A stretch of DNA of 25,803 nucleotides from assembly GCA_023436145.1 (NCBI GenBank), contig JAEZKP010000057.1:1-25803 (forward strand), given 5' to 3'. This document shows positions 14,773-23,067 of the stretch, in pieces (the first letter of the stretch is position 1; every line of letters starts with the position of its first letter). Position numbers and translations under genes: made by a program. The DNA comes from Fibrobacterota bacterium (lineage in GTDB: Bacteria; Fibrobacterota; Chitinivibrionia; Chitinivibrionales; Chitinispirillaceae). Under the pieces are notes generated by a model, which worked only from the letters and a program-made list of their open reading frames with translations, was not told where the DNA came from and did no database searches.

Positions 14773-16708
14773 ATATTTTGAAAGGATGAGAGATTTCCAG
14801 ATCCGCTTCTGGGTCTCTTTACTGCTCACTTTACCCATTCTGCTATTATCACCTCAAATACAGGAGTGGCTTAATCTGCAGTCATTGTCCTTTAACCAGG
14901 ATAAGTGGGTGTTACTGGGACTGGGGACTATTGTTTTTGTTTATGGTGGATGGCCGTTTTTCAGGGGGAGCATTAAGGAGATCCGAAGTTTCAATTTAGG
15001 AGCAATGACTCTTTCAGTTCTCTCCATATCAATTGTCTTCTTTTACAGTCTGGCTGCACTTACAGTTCTTTCATCCGTTCCTCTTTTCTGGGAACTGGGA
15101 ATTATAGTCACTTTAATGTTACTGGGGCACCTAATAGAGTTGAGCTGCATACGTGCATCGTCTCAATCAATGCATAATATGGTTAAGTCGCTTCCCCGGA
15201 ATGTTCATCTGGTGGGTAAAAGAAATGAAATTATAGAGACCCCCCTGCAAAATATTAAATGCAAAGACAGGCTGCTGATCAGACCGGGAGAGCTGATCCC
15301 TGCAGATGGAATTGTCCTGGAAGGCGAATCAAATGTAAATGAAGCGAAGCTGACCGGAGAAACTAATCCAGTTTACAAAAAAGCAGGATCGAGGGTCATT
15401 ACCGGATCTGCAAATATTGATGGCACCATAACCATCGAGTCAGCAGCTACCGGAGTCTATTCATTCTTATCACAGATCACCAGGCTGGTAGAGGATACGC
15501 CGGTTATAAGGTCCAGACCCCAGCAGCTTGCCGAAAAAGCTGCAGTCACTTTAACAGTCTCTGCAATGATAATCGCAACTATGACCTTTATTATTTGGAA
15601 ATCGTTTCTGAACCAGGATCTTGCATTTACTCTTCAGAGAGTGATTTCAGTTCTGGTGATGGTTAGTCCAAACACCCTGGGGCTGGTGATTCCACTGGTA
15701 CTGGCAGTTTGTGCTTCTGTTTCTGCATCTAATGGTATTCTTATTAAAAGCAGACACGCATTTGAGTCTGCGCATAAGATTCAGTCGGTCATTTTCGATA
15801 AAACCGGAACTTTAACCGAGGGGAAATACGGGGTTACCGATATAGAAGTTTTTCATTGCGGGGTCAATCGGGATGAACTGATTAAATTTGCCGCATCCGT
15901 GGAGATCCGTTCACAGCACCCGGTGGCCAGGGGAATTGTTCAGTTTTCTGGAGAAACATTTAACTCAACCAGGTTCTCCTATATAAATGGCAAAGGTGTT
16001 TCTGCTCTGGTAGAAGGTCGTGATGTCAAGGTGGTAAGTCCCAGCTATCTTCAGGAAAATAACATCCGTATAGATGCTTTTCATGGTACCCACCTCAGAG
16101 AGAGAGGAAGAACCGTTGTTTACGTACTGATAAACAATGAGCTCTATGGAGCGATAACTCTCTCTGATATTATCAGGGCAGAATCCAGAACTGCAATAAA
16201 GAGTCTGAGGCAGATGGGGATAAAAACAGTGATGCTTACCGGGGATAATCGTAGCGTGGCCAAATATATCGCTGAGGAGCTTCAAATTGATCATTACTTT
16301 GCGGAAGTTCCTCACCATGAAAAAGTGTACCGGGTAAAAGAGATCCAAAATCAGGGATTTCTCACTGCTGTAACCGGAGATAGTATCAGTGATGCCACGG
16401 CGCTGGCGCAGGCAGATATTGGTTTTGCCATTGGTGCAGGAACCGACATAAAAACCAAAACAGCGGATATCGTACTGGTTCGAAATAATCCGCTGGATGT
16501 GGTCAAGGCAATTCACATGTCCAAAAAATCCAGAAGAAAAATCTGTCATAATCTCCTCTGGGCAGCCATTTACAATCTCATATCTCTTCCCCTGGCAGCA
16601 GGAGTCTTTTATTCCTGGGGTATCATTATAAACCCGGCATTGGGAACCGTGTTAATGGTATTAAATACTCTTTTTATATTTCTGAGTTCCCGCTTTTTTC
16701 GTCTGTAA
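14717..16708 (+). CDS. P1B-type (CopB-like) cation ATPase with an SPN ion-site motif
   Basis: Membrane P-type ATPase of 663 residues from the ATG at 14717 (a GTG at 14663 is also in frame; neither has a clear ribosome site). Catalytic elements are present: actuator TGE (213-215), phosphorylation site DKTGTLT (D361), P1B-specific HP (401-402) and MLTGDN (508-511). The N-terminus (RFWVSLLLTLPILLLSP) and helices resemble CopB-type pumps. However, the transmembrane metal motif, normally CPC or CPH, reads VSPNTLGLVIPL (SPN, 317-319). The last-helix motif MSxST reads MVLNT (647-651). The hinge GDGxND reads GDSISD (554-559). There is no N-terminal CxxC domain. ATP-driven transport is likely, but metal specificity is unlikely to be standard copper, zinc or cobalt. 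It lies between argJ and an Omp85-family gene. Confidence 0.85.
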   Translation: MKAPQNTPKHPGVSELFHKYFERMRDFQIRFWVSLLLTLPILLLSPQIQEWLNLQSLSFNQDKWVLLGLGTIVFVYGGWPFFRGSIKEIRSFNLGAMTLSVLSISIVFFYSLAALTVLSSVPLFWELGIIVTLMLLGHLIELSCIRASSQSMHNMVKSLPRNVHLVGKRNEIIETPLQNIKCKDRLLIRPGELIPADGIVLEGESNVNEAKLTGETNPVYKKAGSRVITGSANIDGTITIESAATGVYSFLSQITRLVEDTPVIRSRPQQLAEKAAVTLTVSAMIIATMTFIIWKSFLNQDLAFTLQRVISVLVMVSPNTLGLVIPLVLAVCASVSASNGILIKSRHAFESAHKIQSVIFDKTGTLTEGKYGVTDIEVFHCGVNRDELIKFAASVEIRSQHPVARGIVQFSGETFNSTRFSYINGKGVSALVEGRDVKVVSPSYLQENNIRIDAFHGTHLRERGRTVVYVLINNELYGAITLSDIIRAESRTAIKSLRQMGIKTVMLTGDNRSVAKYIAEELQIDHYFAEVPHHEKVYRVKEIQNQGFLTAVTGDSISDATALAQADIGFAIGAGTDIKTKTADIVLVRNNPLDVVKAIHMSKKSRRKICHNLLWAAIYNLISLPLAAGVFYSWGIIINPALGTVLMVLNTLFIFLSSRFFRL

Positions 16709-16772
16709 ATTGATCAGGGAGATCTATTCCATGGCATGGAGCTTGTAACATGCTAAAGGATAGAGGGTTCTT

Positions 16773-18557
16773 TTGAGTAAATCGGTCTTTTCATATTTTC
16801 TCCTTTCCATCCTTTTTTTTGCTGCCCAGGGTAATAACCTGCAATGGGATGTGCAGGATATTGATTTTTTCGGGAACAACACTTTCGGGCGGGATGAGCT
16901 TATCGGGCAGATGCAGTTAAAACCCAAAGGTATCCTAAGTAAAACCAGGTTCTCCATCACACAATTACAAAAAGATATCAACAGTCTGGATACTTTTTAC
17001 AGAAACAGAGGTTTTTTCCAGGCAGAGATCACAGGTGACCTGGATTTTGATTCGAGTAAAATGAGGGTCAGTATTTTTCTTTTCATTAATGAAGGAATCA
17101 GAACTGAACTTGACTCGGTAGAGTTTGTGGGAAACATCCTTTACAGTGATTCTTCCCTATCAGAGTTGATTAATCTAAAAAGAGGTTCTGTTCTGGATTC
17201 ATCTCTTTATACCGGTGCGCAGTCAAAGGTTCTGGAATTCTATGGATCACTTGGCCGGATATTTGCCAGAGTGGAGTACTTCTTTGAGTTTGACAGCTCC
17301 GGAAAAACAGCAGATCTGATTATAACAATTAACGAAGGTCCCGTGGTCAGGGCAGGTGAAACGGAAATATTGGGGTTAAAAAAAACAGATGAAAAAGTTG
17401 TAAATCGAGAACTTCAGTTTGCTCCCTACGAAATTATCAACTCCGACAGGATAAGGTCCTCGGTTAATAACCTTTATTCAACCGGTTTATTCAAACTGGT
17501 CAACATTATGCCAATCGATACTCAGGTTTACCCTTCAGAGAGAGACACTATCACAGCTCCTGTTCTTATTCAGATTGACGAAGCTGATTTTTTTAACATA
17601 CGCTTGGGAGCGGGATACAATTCTTACGATAAATGGTATGGGAATATAGAGCTGGCTTATAAAAACCTCTTTGGTCTTGGCCACCGCATTTATCTTTCTT
17701 CCACATTATCTTCTGTAGTTTTACTTGCGGAAGCAGGATATAATTATCCATGGCTTTTCAATCGAGATTTTTCAGGTGAGATGAATGCCTATATTGAGCG
17801 CCGCGCTCTGGAGTCCTTCACGGCTTTTTACCAGGGTGGGCTGTTTGCGGTTAACGGCAACATCGGAATACAGAATCAATACCGTGTAGTCTTAGATTAC
17901 AAGCATACCGGATGGTTTAGGAGTGAACTGCAGAGACCAGAGAAAAGTAATACTCTTCTTCTGGGAAGCAGATTTACCAGAGACACCCGAAAATCATATC
18001 TGGATCCGGGCAATGCAATCTTCAGCTACATTGAAGCTGAGATTGCCGGCCCCGCACTTTCTTTCAGCAATCAGTTCTATCGGATAAAATGGGATGTGCG
18101 GTTATACAGGGAGCTTTTCAACAGGCAACTTAACCTCTCCAGCGCCTTTTTTTTAGGATATGTCAATAATTTCGGACGATCCCGCCATGTCCCGCCTTCA
18201 GAACTATTACGCATCGGTATCGATGATATCCGCCCGGTAAGAGGATACAACGAGAATCAGGTCTCTCCTGTTAACCGGGAAAATGAAGCGACCGGGGGAG
18301 AACTTGCTACAGTAATAAACCTTTTTGACCTGCGATTTCCTCTTTTCACTCTTTTTTCAGGTGAGATCTTTATAGATGGTGGTTATGTGTGGTCAAATCC
18401 CCGGGTTTTCAGTCTGCAAGACCTGAAATGGTCTATCGGACCAGGGCTTCTGATCACCCTTCCATCAGGGATATTCCGGATCGATTACGGGTTCGAACTC
18501 AGCAGATCCTTTGATTTTAGCGGTGGATGGTATTTTGGTTTGGGATACGCTTTTTAA
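16773..18557 (+). CDS. Omp85-family outer-membrane assembly/translocation protein (BamA/TamA-like)
   Basis: A protein of 594 residues. The TTG start has GAGGG 5 nt upstream; ATG starts further in would remove the signal peptide (MSKSVFSYFLLSILFFAAQG). The periplasmic part (about 24-265) reads as three POTRA-like repeats (DIDFFGNNTFGRDELI, VEFVGNILYSDSSLSELI, ETEILGLKKTDEKVVNREL). The 16-stranded barrel follows (about 270-594). It has the Omp85 signatures R403-D-T-R and VRGY (489-492, loop 6) and a C-terminal aromatic strand ending YAF. The protein is shorter than classical five-POTRA BamA, and three POTRAs are typical of TamA-like members. It may therefore be a second Omp85 protein rather than the essential BamA. 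It is 64 bp after the ATPase gene. Confidence 0.9.
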   Translation: MSKSVFSYFLLSILFFAAQGNNLQWDVQDIDFFGNNTFGRDELIGQMQLKPKGILSKTRFSITQLQKDINSLDTFYRNRGFFQAEITGDLDFDSSKMRVSIFLFINEGIRTELDSVEFVGNILYSDSSLSELINLKRGSVLDSSLYTGAQSKVLEFYGSLGRIFARVEYFFEFDSSGKTADLIITINEGPVVRAGETEILGLKKTDEKVVNRELQFAPYEIINSDRIRSSVNNLYSTGLFKLVNIMPIDTQVYPSERDTITAPVLIQIDEADFFNIRLGAGYNSYDKWYGNIELAYKNLFGLGHRIYLSSTLSSVVLLAEAGYNYPWLFNRDFSGEMNAYIERRALESFTAFYQGGLFAVNGNIGIQNQYRVVLDYKHTGWFRSELQRPEKSNTLLLGSRFTRDTRKSYLDPGNAIFSYIEAEIAGPALSFSNQFYRIKWDVRLYRELFNRQLNLSSAFFLGYVNNFGRSRHVPPSELLRIGIDDIRPVRGYNENQVSPVNRENEATGGELATVINLFDLRFPLFTLFSGEIFIDGGYVWSNPRVFSLQDLKWSIGPGLLITLPSGIFRIDYGFELSRSFDFSGGWYFGLGYAF

Positions 18558-18560
18558 AGA

Positions 18561-18578
18561 TTAACTAATAAGAGTTAA
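18561..18578. terminator. Weak stem-loop between convergent genes
   Basis: TTAACT (18561-18566) pairs with AGTTAA (18573-18578) over a 6-nt loop, between the stop codons of the Omp85-type gene and the convergent barrel-protein gene. The stem is AT-rich and no T tract follows, so support is slight. Confidence 0.25.
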
Positions 18579-18591
18579 GAGAACCGGCAGC

Positions 18592-19038
18592 CTAAAAAGC
18601 ATACCGGATTCCCAGACCGCCTGCTATGAAAAGCCCGGGTTTTGGAAGCATTTTGAAAGTGGGTGCCACCTGAACAAAGGTCACCAGTCTGGGTCCCTCA
18701 AAGAGGTACTCTGCTCCCAGAGGTATACGTAAACCTGCCATGAAATCACGGCTGAGACTGACCATCACTCCTGCTCCAGTGTAAAGTGGCAACTCTTTTG
18801 CGTCAAATTCAGTCCAGAAGTAATGATAGTGGTAATCAAGGTATAGATCAAGCAGCCTTTTTTTAACCGACCAGCCTGCACCTGCATCAAACGCATTTCG
18901 CTCCGTAACCCAATATTTAATGCTTATTCCGGTAGGTTCTCCCATGCCCATCCCAATTTCCAGAACAGGATCGGGAATATTCTGAGAAAAAGCCGCAGAC
19001 ACCAGAAAAACACAAAGTGCAAAAGCAAAGCATTTCAT
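18592..19038 (-). CDS. Small outer-membrane beta-barrel protein
   Basis: A protein of 148 residues. The start chosen is the ATG at 19038, preceded by AGGGGG at a 10-nt spacing. It begins exactly at the signal peptide (MKCFAFALCVFLVSAAFSQN), whereas the longer frame to 19101 puts 21 non-signal residues in front. The mature protein alternates glycine/aromatic strands (EIGMGMGEPTGISIKYWV, FDAGAGWS, LYLDYHYHYF, YTGAGVMVSL, FIAGGLGIRYAF) and ends in phenylalanine, as outer-membrane barrels do. The size suggests about eight strands. It converges with the Omp85-family gene and diverges from the yidC-like gene with 215 bp between starts. Function is unknown. Confidence 0.78.
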   Translation of the reverse strand: MKCFAFALCVFLVSAAFSQNIPDPVLEIGMGMGEPTGISIKYWVTERNAFDAGAGWSVKKRLLDLYLDYHYHYFWTEFDAKELPLYTGAGVMVSLSRDFMAGLRIPLGAEYLFEGPRLVTFVQVAPTFKMLPKPGLFIAGGLGIRYAF

Positions 19039-19253
19039 AAAACTTATACCCCCTGAAAGTGGATTTTTCTCCGGAGCAGTTCTGCATAATTGGTAATGCA
19101 ACGGTAATGCCTGTATTTTACCTCCGGCAATTTACCCGCTTGAATTGAAGATGAAGTTTTTTGCCCCCATGTCAAAATTTCATGCACTATATAAAAACGC
19201 TATCCGTATTTTTATGTACTCTTTTCACAGGAAAACAGGAGAGAAAAAAAACA

Positions 19254-19919
19254 ATGTGGAATTCCTTTATTGATTTGCTAGTCCATATCATGTCACAGTT
19301 TTCAGCAATCCCGGGTTTCAACACCGGACTTATCATTCTGGTCACATCGCTGGTATTCAGATTCGCACTGTTACCATTGACTATCAAAGCAGCCTGCAGT
19401 GCTTTACAAAAACAGGAGAAGTTGCAGTCAATACAGCCGGAAATTGAAAAACTGAAAAAACAGCATAAAGACAGTCCGGAGCAGTTGAGCCGTCAGACCC
19501 TTGAACTTTACAAAAAACATCAGATTAATCTCCTGGATAAAAAGGGACTGCTAAGCGGATTACTGCAGGCACCTCTTTTCATAGGAATGATTTCAGCAAT
19601 TAACAGGATTGTGGGCACAGGTGGAGGATTTCTCTGGATAGCTGATCTGGCACGCCCCGATTTTCTGCTTACTGCAATTGCTGCCATCTTAGCCCTGCTG
19701 GCATCAATTATCACCCCTAATCTTAATGAGCAGGGTAAAGCATTAGTGATCTGGATGCCGGTGATTCTCACCGCTGTTTTCCTCTGGAAACTCTCTGCCG
19801 GAGTTGGTCTCTATTGGGTTGCTTCCAATCTGGTCAACGTTTTACAGTCACTTATTGTCCGCAGGAAAATAAGTAACACCGGAAGTATAAATTCCTTAAA
19901 ATTGAAATTTGCTCAGTAA
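19254..19919 (+). CDS. YidC/Oxa1-family membrane protein insertase, short form
   Basis: A protein of 221 residues from the ATG at 19254, which follows AGGAGA; the frame runs open to 19161 but without a ribosome site. It has the five-helix Oxa1 core. TM1 (about 20-44) contains the conserved groove arginine R36 in LVFRFALLPLT. A charged helical-hairpin loop follows (about 50-90, QPEIEKLKKQHKDSPEQLSRQTLELYKKH), then LLSGLLQAPLFIGMISAI and three further helices ending VGLYWVASNLVNVLQSLI. The large periplasmic domain of Gram-negative YidC is absent, so this resembles Gram-positive or organellar insertases. It is not next to rpmH/rnpA, so it may be a second, specialised copy. Insertion of small membrane proteins is the likely role. 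Confidence 0.88.
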   Translation: MWNSFIDLLVHIMSQFSAIPGFNTGLIILVTSLVFRFALLPLTIKAACSALQKQEKLQSIQPEIEKLKKQHKDSPEQLSRQTLELYKKHQINLLDKKGLLSGLLQAPLFIGMISAINRIVGTGGGFLWIADLARPDFLLTAIAAILALLASIITPNLNEQGKALVIWMPVILTAVFLWKLSAGVGLYWVASNLVNVLQSLIVRRKISNTGSINSLKLKFAQ

Positions 19920-19976
19920 GGAAGACTTCAGGTAATACTTACCCATCTGAAAGTGCTCTGTCGGTTACAGTTATTC

Positions 19977-19992
19977 GGGCACAGATTTTGCA
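19977..19992 (+). promoter_or_regulatory. Sigma-54-type promoter candidate for the glycosyltransferase operon
   Basis: GGGCAC (19977-19982), AGATT, TTGCA (19988-19992). This gives the GG-N10-GC spacing required at -24/-12 and matches the TGGCAC-N5-TTGCA consensus except for the first base. A start near 20003 would leave an untranslated leader of about 85 nt before the ATG at 20088. The call is from motif only. Confidence 0.42.
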
Positions 19993-20064
19993 TACATGCT
20001 TAAGGCGGCAAACTAATCCTTTTTCATCTTTATTTTTTTGCGCTTTTGACATAAATCTGTGCCC
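19977..20064. repeat. 12-bp inverted repeat pair upstream of the glycosyltransferase operon
   Basis: GGGCACAGATTT (19977-19988) and its exact reverse complement AAATCTGTGCCC (20053-20064) are separated by 64 bp. The left arm overlaps the sigma-54-like promoter. The right arm lies 23 bp before the ATG at 20088, just upstream of its GGGAGG site. Confidence 0.75.
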
Positions 20065-20087
20065 TGATCATTAAATGGGAGGACTCT

Positions 20088-21800
20088 ATGGTCTGTGATA
20101 CTCACCATTCCTTCAGACGCTTTCAGAAATGTGACCTCTTCAGTTCTCAGAATGATTCCCTGTTTGGGAATTTGAGAAATGAACAGGAGATTGAGCTGTC
20201 CCTGTCCTCCTTGTCCGGTTCAAAATTTGTCACTCTGATCTCGATTAACCCTCAACTTGCTTTCATCAATTGGTTCATAGATGAAAAAACCGCACTCAGT
20301 CTCAAAAACGATATCGGAGCCTTCTATGAACACTGCTCTCTCATCTTAAGAATCTATGATGTAACCGGTCTTAATTTTAACGGATTTAATGCACGTAACC
20401 AATTCGACATTCAAATTGACAAACTTTCAGGATGTCATTATCTGCCGGTAAATCAGCTCGGATGCCTTTTACTGGCAGAGGTAGGTTTCAGATGTTCTGA
20501 TTTGAGATTTTTTCCCTGTGCCAGATCAAATACCATGTTTTTCCAGGGGCCGGTGGATTTTTCTTCCGGTTTATATATAAGCCAGGGATTTAACCGGTTC
20601 TATTCAATAAATCAAGATTCAGAAGTTTCCACTTCTCAGCAGACTTCCACCTGCCTCCATAAAACTTCTGCGGTTAAACAGGACCGGTTCTCTGTAGCAG
20701 TGTTTCTCAATCAGCAACCAGCTCCTACGCAACACCTCTCAGATAAAAACCTCACCTGCAATCTTCGAACTGTGCTGGATCAGTTTGATAATTCAGCTAT
20801 CTGCGCCCATCTTTTTACATCCGATATAGCCGGTTATACACTGAACCAGTCACTGTCGGTAGTTGATCTGGCCTTCGAAACATCGATGCACTTATTGGAC
20901 AATTTTTATCAGTTCCACTGTAAAAACCCATTTCACTGTGTGCAATCTCATAATTGGTACTCTGCACCCGCAGCCATGATAGCGGCTTCAGCCAACAATC
21001 TTCCTTTCATCTCAGTTTACCATTCTCTGGAATTGGAAAGAAAAAGCCAGCTACCGGTGGCGCAAACTCAGCTTATCGAATCCTGGGAGCGCAAATCCAT
21101 ACTTAAGGCTGATATGGTTGTGGTTTCCAGAGAATCGACCCGCAAACTGGTTATTGAGCATTATGGCAAAACAGAAGATCGGGTAATAGTAATTGATGAA
21201 CTGGATGACCCTTCGAACCCTACGCGCCAGCAAAACAAAGAACTTCCATTTAACTTATCTGCGAATCAATCTATTCTTCTTTTTGCCGGTGAACTGAACT
21301 ATAAATCCGGAATCGACCTTATTATAGAATCGCTTCCCAATGTATGCCGTGAGTTTCCCCGGGTGTCTTTTGTATTTGCAGGTGAAGGAGAATACAGAGC
21401 TGCTCTGGAAAAAAGAGTGATAGAGCTGGGAGTCAGTCAGAACTGCTGCTTTACCGGGCATCTTGACAACATTCTTTTTGACCAATTGTTTGAAGCCTCC
21501 TTTGCATTACTTCTGCCATTTCGTCACAAATGTGAAAGCAGCCTGGCTAAGCGGGCTATAGACCGGGGGTTGACTGTTTTGACTACTCATCAGGCGGCAG
21601 TCGAAGGTGTCAAGCATGGTCACAATGGTTTGGTGGTTTATGATAACCCGGGGTCTGTATGCTGGGGGATAAAGGAAATTTTATCCAAACCGCAAAAAAA
21701 GAGCAGCTCAATACATAGTAACAATGCAAAAAGTGTTGCCAGCCTGTACAGTACAATATGGACTAATCTTCTATTAGCAGGAAAGGAGGTTCAAATCTGA
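20088..21800 (+). CDS. DUF4912 domain fused to a degenerate GT4-type glycosyltransferase
   Basis: A protein of 570 residues; the ATG has GGGAGG 5 nt upstream. Residues about 45-155 match DUF4912: LISINPQLAFINWFID, LRIYDVTG, FDIQIDKLSGCHYLPV, then LLAEVGF and FFPCARSNTM. DUF4912 is often encoded beside or fused to glycogen-metabolism enzymes. Residues about 200-545 have the two-domain GT-B fold of GT4 enzymes (VQSHNWYSAPAAMIAA, ISVYHS, ADMVVVSRES, FVFAGEGEYRAALEKRV). Donor-site residues are lost relative to the intact GT4 downstream. The E-x7-E glutamates are K481 and R489, and the GR...K motif reads GELNYKSG (E402 in place of Arg). Catalysis is therefore doubtful; a binding or regulatory role is plausible. 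First gene of the probable three-gene operon; the next starts 107 bp later. Confidence 0.83.
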   Translation: MVCDTHHSFRRFQKCDLFSSQNDSLFGNLRNEQEIELSLSSLSGSKFVTLISINPQLAFINWFIDEKTALSLKNDIGAFYEHCSLILRIYDVTGLNFNGFNARNQFDIQIDKLSGCHYLPVNQLGCLLLAEVGFRCSDLRFFPCARSNTMFFQGPVDFSSGLYISQGFNRFYSINQDSEVSTSQQTSTCLHKTSAVKQDRFSVAVFLNQQPAPTQHLSDKNLTCNLRTVLDQFDNSAICAHLFTSDIAGYTLNQSLSVVDLAFETSMHLLDNFYQFHCKNPFHCVQSHNWYSAPAAMIAASANNLPFISVYHSLELERKSQLPVAQTQLIESWERKSILKADMVVVSRESTRKLVIEHYGKTEDRVIVIDELDDPSNPTRQQNKELPFNLSANQSILLFAGELNYKSGIDLIIESLPNVCREFPRVSFVFAGEGEYRAALEKRVIELGVSQNCCFTGHLDNILFDQLFEASFALLLPFRHKCESSLAKRAIDRGLTVLTTHQAAVEGVKHGHNGLVVYDNPGSVCWGIKEILSKPQKKSSSIHSNNAKSVASLYSTIWTNLLLAGKEVQI

Positions 21801-21907
21801 AGTTGACTTTTAAATATAATTGGTATACGGGATCTGCCCTGAAAATTTAACCGCTTATTTATAATCCATTTTTTTTACTACTACATACCTTGTAAGGAGC
21901 TGATTTT

Positions 21908-23065
21908 ATGCGCATCGCAATATTGACGTGGGAATCACTTCACTCTGTATCAGTAGGCGGAGTTGCTGTACATACTACTGAACTTGCTGCTGCACTCGAA
22001 CGGAAAGGTCATGAGGTGCATGTATTTACCCGTTTACGTTGGGAGGGGGATTGGCAATACGACAAAATCCACGGTGTCCATTATCATCGGGTTCCTTACA
22101 GAGGATCTTCGGATTTTATAGATGATATTAACCAGATGTGTCGCGCGTTCGTTGATTCTGTCTTTCATACCGAGAATTACATGGGAGCTCATTTTGATAT
22201 TGTTCATGCGCATGACTGGATGTCATCCAATGCCATGGTCTGGATAAAACAGGGTCGGGGTAGAAGGGCTGTTCTTACTGTCCACTCTACCGAATATGGC
22301 AGATGTGGAAATAATTTTTATGGTGGACCTTCCACCCGTATCATGGACCATGAACGTCATGGCACTTTTAGCGCAGACAAAGTAATCACTGTATCTCAAA
22401 TGTTAAAAAACGAACTGGCCTGGATATATAATCTTCCAGACTGGAAAACCAGTGTGATACCCAACGGAATTTCTTTTCAGCAGTTTGATGGCTTTGTAGA
22501 TCCGGGACAGATTAAAGGCAGATACGGTATCGGACCCATGGATCCTACCATCTTATTTGTGGGCAGAATGACTTCCCAGAAAGGCCCCGATTTACTAGTA
22601 AGAGCAATTCCATACATTCTGCGATTTTACTCCAATGCCAAATTTATCTTTTCCGGAAATGGAGATATGAGAGGTCATGTTGAGCAGCTTGCCAGAAGTC
22701 TGGGAGTGGCTCACGCCTGCCGTTTCTACGGTGTTTTTCCCAGAGGTGAGCTCATCGATTTATACAAAGCCTGCGATTGTGTAGCAGTACCCAGCAGAAA
22801 CGAACCCTTCGGTATAGTCGTCTTGGAAGCCTGGGCATCCGGAAAACCGGTAGTTGCTACTCACAATGGTACCGAATTTGTATGGCATAATGTCAATGGG
22901 TTAAAGGTCTATCCCAACCCCGAATCCATTGCCTGGGGGATCGGTTCTCTTTTTGCAAATTTCGAGCATGCCCGCTGGATGGGCAGTAAAGGAAGAGAAG
23001 CGGTGGAATCTTCTTTCTCCTGGGATACTGTTGCCGATCACACGCTGAGTGTCTATTGTTCGTAA
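21908..23065 (+). CDS. GT4-family glycosyltransferase (glycogen-synthase-like)
   Basis: A protein of 385 residues; the ATG follows AAGGAG at an 8-nt spacing. It is a complete retaining GT-B glycosyltransferase. Features are the N-terminal donor/acceptor loop GGVAVHTTELA (17-27), FDIVHAHDWMSS (96-107), the nucleotide-binding pair R220 and K225 in FVGRMTSQKG, and the E-x7-E motif E299/E307 in PSRNEPFGIVVLEA. Its start (MRIAILTWE) and the HAHDW signature resemble the archaeal/bacterial GT4 glycogen-synthase-like group, with a nucleotide-glucose donor likely. It overlaps or nearly touches the GH65 gene, so the two are translationally coupled. An alpha-glucan or glucoside product fits the neighbours, but the exact acceptor is unknown. 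Confidence 0.9.
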   Translation: MRIAILTWESLHSVSVGGVAVHTTELAAALERKGHEVHVFTRLRWEGDWQYDKIHGVHYHRVPYRGSSDFIDDINQMCRAFVDSVFHTENYMGAHFDIVHAHDWMSSNAMVWIKQGRGRRAVLTVHSTEYGRCGNNFYGGPSTRIMDHERHGTFSADKVITVSQMLKNELAWIYNLPDWKTSVIPNGISFQQFDGFVDPGQIKGRYGIGPMDPTILFVGRMTSQKGPDLLVRAIPYILRFYSNAKFIFSGNGDMRGHVEQLARSLGVAHACRFYGVFPRGELIDLYKACDCVAVPSRNEPFGIVVLEAWASGKPVVATHNGTEFVWHNVNGLKVYPNPESIAWGIGSLFANFEHARWMGSKGREAVESSFSWDTVADHTLSVYCS

Positions 23066-23067
23066 GT

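Noticed and set aside
15965..16549. 194-codon minus-strand frame
   Set aside because: It is antisense to the conserved ATPase nucleotide-binding and phosphorylation domains; a long shadow frame only.
20053..20070. Second sigma-54 promoter on the minus strand from the right inverted-repeat arm
   Set aside because: The GGGCAC box is present but the -12 element is not: TATGT stands where TTGCA is needed.
21822..21850. Sigma-70 promoter TTGACT...TATAAT before the second glycosyltransferase gene
   Set aside because: The two boxes nearly touch, and a 17-nt spacing from TTGACT lands on TACGGG, which is a poor -10 element.
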